Shown here one piece after another: positions 14,990 through 23,770 of a DNA stretch of 64,000 bases; position 1 is the first letter of the stretch; every line of letters starts with the position of its first letter. The DNA lies in the NCBI GenBank assembly GCA_900540085.1, contig UQEU01000003.1, forward strand, positions 139,454-203,453. The letters run 5' to 3'. The position numbers and the translations under genes were made by a program. The notes beneath the pieces were generated by a model. It ran no database searches, was not told the origin of the DNA, and worked only from the letters and a program-made list of their open reading frames with translations. The stretch comes from an uncultured Eubacteriales bacterium. Its GTDB lineage: Bacteria; Bacillota; Clostridia; Oscillospirales; Acutalibacteraceae.

Positions 14990-17515
14990 TTATACGCCCG
15001 ATGAACGCATTTTTGAAATGATATATGTAACTATTGTCCATACGATTTGAAAAACCGAAATCGAAATTGAAGAAATCCGGTCAAATCCGTTGATGAAAGA
15101 TAACAATGCGACAAGACCGAAGCCGAGACAACAACCGAAATCTATAAAAAATGTTGAAAGCGTTTTACACAAGTGAAGTTTATCTGCGGCACACATTGCA
15201 TTTATAAAGCCTTTAATAGTGCCGTCGTGAACAACAAACGCAGGTGCATCTTCGGCAATCAGTGATGAATATTTATCGTAAACTCTCGCAGAAGAAGAAT
15301 TCATCACTTTCAGATAACCTTGAGGAAGTTCAAACTCCTCTGCAAGATACTCGTCGTTAATATACGGGTCGGTACTTCTTGCAAGAATTGTTATACCCGT
15401 TTTCTCAAGTTTACTCAAATCTCTCTGCAAATCTTTGTCGGCTTTATATGAAAAGATATACATAGCCCAAAGTTTACCTGCTACTGCAAGATACAACGCC
15501 TGTCTGCCTTTTTTTGTATATCTGTTTTCAAACTCAATTCTCGGAATTGAAACGCCGTGATTTATCATCATATTTCTGTTTCCGACAAGAACTTTTTTGC
15601 CGTATATCCATGCAGAAAGTCCCATTTTATCCTCATAAATTATGTCTGAAACTTCAGGTAAAATTGACGATTTGCCTACTATAACATCGTCAAAAACACT
15701 CGCAAGAGGCGTTTTTGAATTTATCAAAACTGCTGCCGTCTGCAATATAATTTCATCTGTTTTTGCACCGTTGAACTGTCGCATACCAAACAGATTGCAG
15801 TCTTTTCTGTAAAACAGGTCAGAACCTTCTACTATCATTGCATTTGCGTCTTCAACAAACTCAGCACCTGCATATCCGCAAACCAAAGCACCTTTATCGA
15901 CGGTTTTAGACGAAACTGCTTTTAAAGAACTTTCAAAAATTCCCACCGAAAAAAACGGACTTGAAACCGTCAAAGCCGCAACAAGTGCATTAAACCCGTA
16001 CTGCCATTGTTCTGTATAAAAAGACACTCCGATGAAAAGAACAATACTTAAAAACATTAAAACAGGATAGAGTGTTTTAGCGATTTTATCCGACGGGTCG
16101 TCTGCAACCGAAATTTCGTCAAAAGCAACAAGATTTTTCGCCTTTACACTTGTTTTAAGTATCGGCTCGCCATACAGTAAACCTCTGCTGATTATTGTTG
16201 CGTCAACAGGATTTGCAATATTTTCAACAACATATTTTTCATCCTTTGAACTGATATATTCAAAGTCACGAATAATTCTTTTCAATCGACTGTGTAAACC
16301 GAGCAGATAAACAAAAATTGCAACCGCTCCTGCACCCGAAAGCAAATTTATCGAATTCAATGCAAAATCAGGATAGCACAATGTCAATACAGTATGAACA
16401 AAAATCATCAATGAAGCAACTGAAACAGGCAGAGCGCTTGTTACACCTTTTTTTGTAAACACACTGAAAATGCCGCCGAATACAGTAGTAATATTTGTAA
16501 TCAAACAAACTGAAAAAACAACAGTCTGCACGATATTATAATTAAACTCATCCGACAAAAACGACGGCAGATATGCCGTGTTTTGCGTTGCCGACATTAA
16601 AATCAAGGTAACGGCACAAATTGATGTCATAAAAATTCTGACATTTAACTTTGCTTTTTTTGAAAAAAGTTTTTCCAAAAACTTTCTTCTGCCCGCTTTT
16701 GTGTTGTACTCCGAAGAAGTAGAAAAATCGTTTTGTGAAGAATTGTCTATAACATCGTTAGGTGAGTCTATTCTAAACTCGTCTATTTTTTTCTTTCTGC
16801 GTTCAAAAAGTTTTTTTTCGGCAAGTTCCTCGTCAATTTTCTCGCAGCTTCCGTTCATATCTTCAAAACCTTGAAGAACGAGTTGTCCGTCATCATTTTC
16901 GTTAACAGAAGTCTCATTTTTAGCCTTTTTTTGAGCCTCATACCCCATTACACGAGTATGCTCAAGTTCATCAACCGCAACTATTGTAGGTATTTCGTTC
17001 AAGTCAAGAGTTCTGTCAAACCTTGACTTGCTCTTAATATTTGCCGGTCTCTCTATAATTTCGGGAGGTGCGTCGCCATATTGCTTTTCTGAAGAATTTT
17101 TACTCTTAAAAAAACTTTTTGACGACTTTAATGATGAAACTGCTTTTTTTGAATTTATTATTACCGTTCTGTCGAGTTCATTTTCATTTTCGCCCGAATC
17201 AAAAGAAATAACTTGAGTTTTGCCCGAATTTTTAGGCAAAACCGTAGTTTTATCATCAAAATCCTGATTTGATTTAACTTTCTTTATGGAAATTGTCTTA
17301 TCGTTTTCGACTTTTTCGGTTTTCGGTATAACGACTGTTTTTCCCTGTTCAAAATCACTTTGTTGCGTGTTTTCAGACACATTTACATTTATAACACGAG
17401 TCTTATCATCACTGCCGTATGCGGTCGGATTTGTCTTTTTAATGGTTTGACTGCTTTTTTCACGAACTTCCTGAGCCCGTTTCAAAATCTCATCTATACT
17501 CAAATTTTCGCTCAT
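14990..17515 (-). CDS. Catalytically dead P-type-ATPase-like membrane protein with repeated threonine motifs
   Basis: This 841-aa protein has two parts. Residues 1-285 are charged and disordered and hold eight short motifs of the form [KRH]-T-x-x-[ILM] (Thr39, 60, 74, 90, 100, 117, 169, 187), mostly after Asp or Gly. Residues 290-841 look like a P1B-type ATPase: four TM segments (about 292-405), an A-domain-like region, two TM segments around 482-530, a P/N-domain-like region and two C-terminal TM segments. The catalytic features are gone: the DKTGT site aligns with IVEGSDLF (561-568), TGDN is replaced by RSTD (713-716) and the CPx ion motif by SSP (518-520). It follows rlmB by 11 nt. The alignment is by eye; a regulatory or scaffold role is inference. 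Confidence 0.7.
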   Translation of the reverse strand: MSENLSIDEILKRAQEVREKSSQTIKKTNPTAYGSDDKTRVINVNVSENTQQSDFEQGKTVVIPKTEKVENDKTISIKKVKSNQDFDDKTTVLPKNSGKTQVISFDSGENENELDRTVIINSKKAVSSLKSSKSFFKSKNSSEKQYGDAPPEIIERPANIKSKSRFDRTLDLNEIPTIVAVDELEHTRVMGYEAQKKAKNETSVNENDDGQLVLQGFEDMNGSCEKIDEELAEKKLFERRKKKIDEFRIDSPNDVIDNSSQNDFSTSSEYNTKAGRRKFLEKLFSKKAKLNVRIFMTSICAVTLILMSATQNTAYLPSFLSDEFNYNIVQTVVFSVCLITNITTVFGGIFSVFTKKGVTSALPVSVASLMIFVHTVLTLCYPDFALNSINLLSGAGAVAIFVYLLGLHSRLKRIIRDFEYISSKDEKYVVENIANPVDATIISRGLLYGEPILKTSVKAKNLVAFDEISVADDPSDKIAKTLYPVLMFLSIVLFIGVSFYTEQWQYGFNALVAALTVSSPFFSVGIFESSLKAVSSKTVDKGALVCGYAGAEFVEDANAMIVEGSDLFYRKDCNLFGMRQFNGAKTDEIILQTAAVLINSKTPLASVFDDVIVGKSSILPEVSDIIYEDKMGLSAWIYGKKVLVGNRNMMINHGVSIPRIEFENRYTKKGRQALYLAVAGKLWAMYIFSYKADKDLQRDLSKLEKTGITILARSTDPYINDEYLAEEFELPQGYLKVMNSSSARVYDKYSSLIAEDAPAFVVHDGTIKGFINAMCAADKLHLCKTLSTFFIDFGCCLGFGLVALLSFINGFDRISSISISVFQIVWTIVTYIISKMRSSGV

Positions 17516-17526
17516 AACAAAACTCC

Positions 17527-18315
17527 TTACAAAGCAAGACGCTGACGAGCAATTTCATACATTACTATTCCTGCCGCAACAGATGCATTTAAAGAATTAA
17601 CTTTACCGCACATGGGCAAAGAAACAACAACATCACAATGTTCTTTAACAAGTCTGCTTACGCCGTTTCCCTCGCCTCCGACAACAAGTGCAACACCGCC
17701 CGAAAAATCGGTCTTGCACCAAGTAGTGCCGTCCATATCTGCCGCATAAACCCAAATGTTTTGCTTTTTCAAGTCTTCAATTACGGTTGAAAGGTTTGAA
17801 ACTCTCGCAACACGCATATATTCAAGCGCACCGCAGGAAGTCTTTGCAACAATATAGTTCAAACCGACATTTCGCCTTTTCGGAATAATTACACCGTGCG
17901 CACCCGCCGCTTCGGCAGTCCTTATTATTGCACCTAAATTATGACTGTCCTCAATTCCGTCACATATTATAACAAAAGGCTGTTCGCCTTTTGCATTTGC
18001 GAACTGTAAAATTTCCTCTACCGTTGAATATGAGTGTGCAGGAACCGACGCTATTACGCCCTGATGATTTCCATTCGGAGCCATAAAGTCAAGTTTCTTT
18101 CTGTCAACATACTTTACAATGATTTTCTTTTCTGAACAAAGCGCAATGATTCTGTTAATCGAACCTTCACGCTCGCCTTTTGCAATATATACACATTCAG
18201 TTTCATTTGAAGATTTAATATGTTCCGTAACGGCATTTCTGCCTATCACAAGATTGTCTGCAAACTGATTTTCGTTTTTTGCACTTCTTTTTTCTCTGTT
18301 TTCTCGTCTGTCCAA
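17527..18315 (-). CDS. rlmB: 23S rRNA 2-prime-O-ribose methyltransferase, RlmB/TrmH family (SPOUT)
   Basis: This protein of about 262 aa has an N-terminal RNA-binding domain (LVIGRNAVTEHI) and a SPOUT methyltransferase domain with the knot motifs GIEDSHNLGAIIRTAEAAGA, VVGGEGNGVSRL and VSLPMCGKVNSLNASVAAGI, which bind S-adenosylmethionine. RlmB methylates G2251 in E. coli 23S rRNA; the precise target here is unproven. The start is uncertain: TTG at 18315 has GGTGA five bases upstream, while in-frame GTG (18324) and TTG (18327) lack a ribosome-binding site. It is first in a two-gene operon with the pseudo-ATPase. Confidence 0.85.
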   Translation of the reverse strand: MDRRENREKRSAKNENQFADNLVIGRNAVTEHIKSSNETECVYIAKGEREGSINRIIALCSEKKIIVKYVDRKKLDFMAPNGNHQGVIASVPAHSYSTVEEILQFANAKGEQPFVIICDGIEDSHNLGAIIRTAEAAGAHGVIIPKRRNVGLNYIVAKTSCGALEYMRVARVSNLSTVIEDLKKQNIWVYAADMDGTTWCKTDFSGGVALVVGGEGNGVSRLVKEHCDVVVSLPMCGKVNSLNASVAAGIVMYEIARQRLAL

Positions 18316-18350
18316 AACTATCACCAATCAATATATTTTATTTCAGTCAA

Positions 18351-18379
18351 ATTATAACATAAAACTACAATTACTTCAA
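18351..18379 (-). promoter_or_regulatory. Promoter of the rlmB operon
   Basis: On the minus strand, TTGAAG (18374-18379), 17-nt spacer, TATAAT (18351-18356). The rest of 18380-18545 is AT-rich without recognisable features. Confidence 0.6.
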
Positions 18380-18545
18380 TTATTTTAAAAAAATTATAGA
18401 AGTTAATATTATACATTTATTTTCCGTGATTTACCAACAAGTAATTCGATTAATTCGATTTATTTTCTCTGAAATCGCCATTATTTTATTAATAATTCAC
18501 AATATATCAACCTAATTTTTGTATATACAAATAAATGAATTTTTA

Positions 18546-18574
18546 TTGACATCATCAGTCTTACCAATTAAATT
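18546..18574 (+). promoter_or_regulatory. Promoter of the DUF4234 pseudogene
   Basis: TTGACA (18546-18551), 17-nt spacer, TAAATT (18569-18574). It is followed by an untranslated leader of about 105 nt. Confidence 0.5.
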
Positions 18575-18685
18575 AAGGGGGACTATGCGTTAAATTCTCA
18601 AAAATTTGAATAAAAGAGAAAAAAATAAAAACGCTGAAAGCACCTTAATAAAACAAACATATCATAAGAAAAAGGAGAAAAAAAT

Positions 18686-19126
18686 ATGGAAAACAACACA
18701 TACCAAACAAATCCGGCGCCGGTAGCACAACTCAAAACCGACAGAGTTTAGTAAAATTTATCTTGCTTTCATTAGTGACTTTAGGCATTTACAGTATTGT
18801 TTATTATTCGTGTATTTCAAGTGATATCAATATCATAGCAAGCAGATATGACGGAAAGAAAACTATGCATTTCTGCCTTATGTCCTTCATACTTACACCG
18901 ATAACTCTCGGAATATATACTTTAGTGTGGTATCACCAATTATCAAATCGTATCTCGTATCGGTGCAGAACTGAAGCGTCGTGGAATAGATTTCGATTTC
19001 GGTGCAAAAGATTTTTGGCTTTGGAATATACTTGGTTCCTTAATTTTTGTAGGTCCGTTCATTTATGTACATAAACTTTGTAAAGCTATGAATCTTCTTT
19101 CAGAAGACTTCAATATGCGTGGTTAA
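18686..19126 (+). pseudogene. DUF4234 membrane protein, two frameshifts
   Basis: The ATG at 18686 has a good AAGGAG site. The protein starts MENNTYQTNPAPVAQLKTDR, but one base is missing after GACAG and a TAG follows at 18749-18751. In the next frame come two membrane segments (LLSLVTLGIYSIVYYSC and LMSFILTPITLGIYTLVWYH). A perfect 7-bp tandem duplication (TCGTATC at 18948-18954 and 18955-18961) then shifts the frame again; removing it restores SNRIGAELKRRGIDFDFGA through to MNLLSEDFNMRG-stop. The family is a short membrane protein common in Ruminococcaceae, function unknown. A free ORF from 18763 to 19074 is a by-product. Confidence 0.85.
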
Positions 19127-19153
19127 AATATTTCAAACACATCGTAAAAACAT

Positions 19154-19190
19154 AAAGCACTCCAAAAGTATTTTACTTAAGGAGTGCTTT
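19154..19190. terminator. Bidirectional terminator
   Basis: AAAGCACTCC / GGAGTGCTTT with T-runs on both strands, between the DUF4234 pseudogene and the convergent rubrerythrin gene. Confidence 0.85.
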
Positions 19191-19205
19191 TTCTGTTTAA
19201 TAACT

Positions 19206-19742
19206 TTAATAATTTTTACACTCAAGTTCAAAATACGCTTGAGGATACGAACAAACGGGACACACGAGAGGCGCCTGCTTTGAGATGACAATGTTTCCGC
19301 AATTTCTGCATACCCATATTGAATCTCCGTCTTTTGAAAAAACGAGCGATTGATTTACATTGCCGAGCAGTTTTTTAAACCTTTCTTCGTGTTCTTTTTC
19401 TATTTCTGCAACTTCGTCAAAAAGCCTTGCAATATCGTCAAAACCTTCTTCACGGGCAACTTTTGCAAATTCCGGATACATATTTATATGTTCATAGTTT
19501 TCGCCCTCTGCTGCCGATTGCAAATTGACTGCCGTTTTTTGAATACCGCCGTTTAACAGTTTAAACCAAATTTCAGCGTGTGCCTTTTCGTTTTTCGCAG
19601 TCAATTCAAAAATTTCCGCTATCTGTTCATAACCTTCACTTTTTGCTTTATCTGCAAAAAAAGTATATTTGTTTCTTGCCTGACTTTCTCCTGCAAAAGC
19701 AGAAATTAAGTTAGCCTGTGTTTTTGAACCTTGTAATTCCAT
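19206..19742 (-). CDS. Rubrerythrin
   Basis: This 178-aa non-haem iron protein reduces hydrogen peroxide in anaerobes. The N-terminal four-helix domain has the di-iron ligand motifs AFAGESQARNKYTFFA, the ExxE/H series around AKNEKAHAEIW and EIEKEHEERF. The C-terminal rubredoxin-like domain has two CxxC pairs (CRNCG and CPVCS). A longer reading of 27 extra codons exists, but AAAGGTGAT lies just before the ATG at 19742 and MELQGSKTQ is the family start. It is single-gene, with a terminator just beyond its stop. I see no PerR box upstream. Confidence 0.93.
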   Translation of the reverse strand: MELQGSKTQANLISAFAGESQARNKYTFFADKAKSEGYEQIAEIFELTAKNEKAHAEIWFKLLNGGIQKTAVNLQSAAEGENYEHINMYPEFAKVAREEGFDDIARLFDEVAEIEKEHEERFKKLLGNVNQSLVFSKDGDSIWVCRNCGNIVISKQAPLVCPVCSYPQAYFELECKNY

Positions 19743-19830
19743 TAAATCACCTTTCTTTTTTGTTAAACATATTTTGTGTAACAGCACCGTTTTTATACTG
19801 ATTTTCAAAAAATAATGCAACAAAAAAAAT

Positions 19831-19852
19831 GCCGACTGAACAATCAGTCGGC
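19831..19852 (-). terminator. Terminator of the Cys-rich mini-protein gene
   Basis: GCCGACTGA / TCAGTCGGC hairpin with an eight-T run on the minus strand. Confidence 0.8.
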
Positions 19853-19885
19853 TCTTTTTACAAGGAATTTACTTTGCTAAAAATG

Positions 19886-20014
19886 TCAGCAACCGCAACC
19901 GTTATCGCATCCGCATCCGCCGCAACCGTTTCCGCCTGCAAGAAGAAGGATGATGATAAGAATAATAATCCATGAGCAGCTGTTACCGCAGTTAAAATTA
20001 TTTCCGCATCCCAT
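19886..20014 (-). CDS. Cysteine- and glycine-rich membrane mini-protein (chorion-class HCB-like)
   Basis: A 42-aa ORF has an excellent AAAGGAGG site 8-9 nt before its ATG. It begins MGCGNNFNCGNSCSW, has a hydrophobic helix of Ile and Leu, and ends in a Gly-Cys run (GCGGCGCDNGCGC) with nine to ten cysteines in all. Such proteins are annotated in Firmicutes as chorion class high-cysteine proteins by resemblance only. One membrane span with Cys-rich ends suggests metal or disulfide chemistry at the envelope; this is inference. It is monocistronic with its own terminator. The stretch 20015-20418 beyond it is AT-rich with no gene. Confidence 0.7.
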   Translation of the reverse strand: MGCGNNFNCGNSCSWIIILIIILLLAGGNGCGGCGCDNGCGC

Positions 20015-20418
20015 CAAGGTAACCTCCTTTCCTTGTTTCTGTTCCATTCTATGAAAAAAGAAAAAGAGTGTTACATTAAAAATGCCGTTTATAAAATTTC
20101 AAACAAAATAAAATTCACTTATTGTCTGTTTCTCTTATTAATTTATAAATCTCATCATCCATTACATTTGACTGAAATATTTTTTATCAAATCCAATTCC
20201 CAAATTTGACGCTTTTACTATGCAATTTCATTCATCAACATTTTATCTTTTGACAGTTATCGGTTTTCATAACTGTTTTTTATTGATTTTAAACAAATTA
20301 GCAGTCACAATGCGACACATTTCTATTATATTTTTTATATTGTATATTTTTGTATTATATGAGATAATATATAATTATATTTAAAGTAATTATTATATAT
20401 TAAAATATTGGAGAGACT

Positions 20419-22083
20419 ATGAGCGACTATGAAAAACTTGCGGAACTTCTCTTTCCGCAAATCGACAAAACACCTGAATACTATGAAAATCTTTACCCTA
20501 AAAGAGATTTAAAAGAGGGCGCAGTTGTTACAAGATTTGCCCCCTCTCCCACCGGCTATCTTCACTTTGGCGGTTTATACGCTGCTTCTGCCGAAAAAAT
20601 GGCAGCAAATTCAAGCGACGGAGTTTTCTTTTTAAGAATAGAAGACACTGACAAAAAAAGAGAAGTTGAAAACGGCGTTGATGCAATAGTTAACGGTCTT
20701 AACTATTTCGGAATAAGTGCAGATGAAGGTGTAACAGGCAACAATTCCGAAAAAGGCAATTACGGTCCGTACACACAAAGCAAAAGAGCAGAAATTTACC
20801 AAACTTTCGCAAAAGACCTTGTAAAAAAAGGACTTGCATACCCTTGCTTTTGTACTCCCGAAGAACTTGATGAAATAAGAAATTCACAAGAAAACGACGA
20901 TGTTAAAGGATACTACGGAAAATTTGCAAAGTGCAGAAATTTAACATACAATGAAATTGCAGAAAAAATTGCACAAAACAAAGAGTGGACACTTCGTCTT
21001 AAATCAAACGGCGACATTAACAATAAAATTGTTTTCACTGATGTAATAAAAGGCAAAATTGAAATGGCTGAAAATGTTATTGATGTTGTTTTGCTTAAAA
21101 CAGACAAAATTCCGACATATCACTTTGCTCACGCTGTTGACGACCATTTGATGAGAACAACTCATGTAATTCGAGGCGACGAATGGATTGCAAGCGTTCC
21201 GCTTCATATTCAACTTTTCAAAACACTCGGTTTTAAACCTGTTAAATATGCACACATTGCACCTATTTTAAAAACAGACGGCGACGGAAAAAGAAAACTC
21301 TCAAAGAGAAAAGACCCTGAAGCAGCCGTTTCTTATTTTGAAGAAGCAGGTTACCCTGCCGAATCTGTAAATGAGTACATTGCAACAATTCTCAACTCAA
21401 ACTTTGAGGATTGGAGAAGAGCAAACAAAACGGCTCCTCTTTCAGATTTTCCTTTTAAACTCAAAAAAATGAGCGTATCGGGTGCATTGTTTGATATGGT
21501 CAAACTTGAAGATGTTTCAAAAAACACCATATCCGTAATGAGCAATGAAAAAGTTTTTGAACTTTCAAAAAAATGGGCAGAAAAGTACAGTCCCGAACTT
21601 TTGGCACTTTATGAAAAAGACAACGAATACGCAAAAGAGATTTTAAATATCGACCGAAACGGCAAAAAACCGAGAAAAGATATTGCAAAATGGTCTGAAA
21701 TCAAAGACTACATTTCATACTTCTACGATGAAACATTTGAGAAAAATTACGACCTTGAAGACGACAGACTTTCAAATGAACTTGCATTTGAAACACTCGA
21801 AAAATATAAAACAGTCGTTGACTCAAATGATGACAAAGACACTTGGTTTTCTAAAATTAAAGATATGTGTGCCGATTTAGGCTGTACTCCGAATGTAAAA
21901 GAGTACAAGGCAAACCCCGAAAACTTCAGAGGTCATGTAGGCGACCTTTCCACAATCATAAGAGTTGCTTTAACAGGCAGAAAAAACACTCCCGACCTCC
22001 ACGCAATCATAAGACTGCTCGGTACTGAAAAAGCAGTAAAAAGAATAGAAGAAGCACAAAAACATTACACGGAAGGAAAATAA
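20419..22083 (+). CDS. gltX: Glutamyl-tRNA synthetase
   Basis: This 554-aa class I synthetase charges tRNA-Glu. The HIGH motif appears as FAPSPTGYLHFGG and the KMSKS motif as KRKLSKRKDPE. It is somewhat longer than the usual 480-500 residues, with an insertion-rich C-terminal anticodon-binding part. Because glnS follows, this enzyme is expected to be discriminating, that is not to charge tRNA-Gln; that is inference. GGAGAG precedes the ATG. It leads a run of six same-strand genes ending at the terminator at 27037. Confidence 0.93.
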   Translation: MSDYEKLAELLFPQIDKTPEYYENLYPKRDLKEGAVVTRFAPSPTGYLHFGGLYAASAEKMAANSSDGVFFLRIEDTDKKREVENGVDAIVNGLNYFGISADEGVTGNNSEKGNYGPYTQSKRAEIYQTFAKDLVKKGLAYPCFCTPEELDEIRNSQENDDVKGYYGKFAKCRNLTYNEIAEKIAQNKEWTLRLKSNGDINNKIVFTDVIKGKIEMAENVIDVVLLKTDKIPTYHFAHAVDDHLMRTTHVIRGDEWIASVPLHIQLFKTLGFKPVKYAHIAPILKTDGDGKRKLSKRKDPEAAVSYFEEAGYPAESVNEYIATILNSNFEDWRRANKTAPLSDFPFKLKKMSVSGALFDMVKLEDVSKNTISVMSNEKVFELSKKWAEKYSPELLALYEKDNEYAKEILNIDRNGKKPRKDIAKWSEIKDYISYFYDETFEKNYDLEDDRLSNELAFETLEKYKTVVDSNDDKDTWFSKIKDMCADLGCTPNVKEYKANPENFRGHVGDLSTIIRVALTGRKNTPDLHAIIRLLGTEKAVKRIEEAQKHYTEGK

Positions 22084-22084
22084 T

Positions 22085-23755
22085 ATGGAAGAAATCACCG
22101 AAAAGAAGCAATCAAATTTTATAGAAGATTTTGTTGATGAAGACCTTGAAAACGGCGTGTACAAATCTGTACAAACCCGTTTCCCTCCCGAGCCTAACGG
22201 CTATCTCCACATAGGACACGCAAAAGCAATATGCATCAATTTCGGAATAAAAGAAAAGTACAACGGAATTTGCAACTTGCGTTTAGACGATACAAACCCA
22301 ACTAAAGAAGACACAGAGTATGTTGACGCTATTATGAAAGATATTCATTGGCTTGGTTTTGACTATGACAATGTTTATTATGCTTCGGACTACTTTGATT
22401 TTCTTTACGATTGTGCAATAAAATTGATTAAAAAGGGTAAGGCATTTGTTTGCGATTTAACTCCGGAACAGCAAAGAGAGTACAGAGGAACACTGACCGA
22501 ACCGGGCAAAGAAAGCCCATACAGAAATCGTTCAATCGAAGAAAACCTTGACCTTTTTGAAAGAATGAAAAACGGCGAATTCCCTGCGGGTTCAAAAGTT
22601 CTTCGTGCAAAAATAGATATGTCTTCTTCAAACCTCAATATGAGAGACCCGATTATTTACAGAATAATGTACGCACACCATCACAGAACAGGCGACAAAT
22701 GGTGCATCTACCCGATGTACGACTTTGCTCATCCTTTGTCCGATGCTTGCGAAAAGGTTACACACAGCCTTTGCTCTCTTGAGTTTGAAAATCACAGACC
22801 TCTTTACAATTGGTTTGTTGACGAACTTATTGAAGGTGAAAAGCCAAGACAAATTGAGTTTGCAAGAATGAACCTCAACTACACTTTGACAAGTAAGCGT
22901 AAATGTCTTAAACTTGTTCAAGACAATATAGTTACCGGCTGGGATGACCCACGAATGGCCACTCTTTCAGGAATGCGTCGCAGAGGCTATCCGGCTGAAG
23001 CAATAAGAGATTTTTGTGACAGAATAGGTGTTTCCAAAGCTCACTCTGTTATAGATTTTGCTTTACTTGAGGCTTGCGTAAGAGATAACTTAAATCAAAA
23101 CGCACCTCGTGCTATGGCAATTCTTGACCCTCTCAAAGTTGTGATAGACAACTATCCCGAAGGTAAGACAGAAGAAATGGAATGCGAACTTCATCCTGAC
23201 CACTCTGAGTACGGCACAAGAAAGATGCCATTCTCAAGAGAAATATTTATTGAACGCTCCGACTTTATGGTTGAGCCTGTCAAAAAATATTTCCGTCTGT
23301 TCCCCGGCAATGAAGTACGACTTATCAAAGCATATTTCATAAAATGCGTAGGGTACGACACAGACGAAAACGGCGAAGTTACCTGTGTTCACTGCACATA
23401 CGACCCTGACTCCTACGGCGGAAACAGTCCCGACGGAAGAAAGGTCAAAGGCACTATTCACTGGGTGGACGCCAACGACAATGTAAAGGCAGAGGTCAGA
23501 CTTTACGACAGATTATTCAATGTTCCGAACCCGTCTGATGAAGAGGGTGTTTCGAGTTTTGAAGACAATCTTAATCCGAACAGTTTAACTGTAATCAAAA
23601 ATGCTGTCATTGAAAAATCACTTGCAAATGCTCCTGTTGAAAAAACATATCAGTTTATGAGAAACGGATATTTCTGTGTTGATTCAGATACCGATGAAAA
23701 TTCTCTTGTATTCAACAGAACAGTTGCACTGCGTGACAGTTTTAAAATTAAGTAA
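22085..23755 (+). CDS. glnS: Glutaminyl-tRNA synthetase
   Basis: This 556-aa class I enzyme charges tRNA-Gln directly. The signatures are FPPEPNGYLHIGHAKAI (HIGH motif), CNLRLDDTNPTKE and TSKRKCLKL (KMSKS equivalent), and the C-terminal beta-barrel anticodon domain is complete. Most Firmicutes lack GlnRS and use GatCAB amidation, so its presence points to a lineage such as Ruminococcaceae that acquired it. It starts 1 nt after the gltX stop, indicating coupled expression of the sister synthetases. Confidence 0.96.
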   Translation: MEEITEKKQSNFIEDFVDEDLENGVYKSVQTRFPPEPNGYLHIGHAKAICINFGIKEKYNGICNLRLDDTNPTKEDTEYVDAIMKDIHWLGFDYDNVYYASDYFDFLYDCAIKLIKKGKAFVCDLTPEQQREYRGTLTEPGKESPYRNRSIEENLDLFERMKNGEFPAGSKVLRAKIDMSSSNLNMRDPIIYRIMYAHHHRTGDKWCIYPMYDFAHPLSDACEKVTHSLCSLEFENHRPLYNWFVDELIEGEKPRQIEFARMNLNYTLTSKRKCLKLVQDNIVTGWDDPRMATLSGMRRRGYPAEAIRDFCDRIGVSKAHSVIDFALLEACVRDNLNQNAPRAMAILDPLKVVIDNYPEGKTEEMECELHPDHSEYGTRKMPFSREIFIERSDFMVEPVKKYFRLFPGNEVRLIKAYFIKCVGYDTDENGEVTCVHCTYDPDSYGGNSPDGRKVKGTIHWVDANDNVKAEVRLYDRLFNVPNPSDEEGVSSFEDNLNPNSLTVIKNAVIEKSLANAPVEKTYQFMRNGYFCVDSDTDENSLVFNRTVALRDSFKIK

Positions 23756-23770
23756 ATCAAGGTGAAAATT

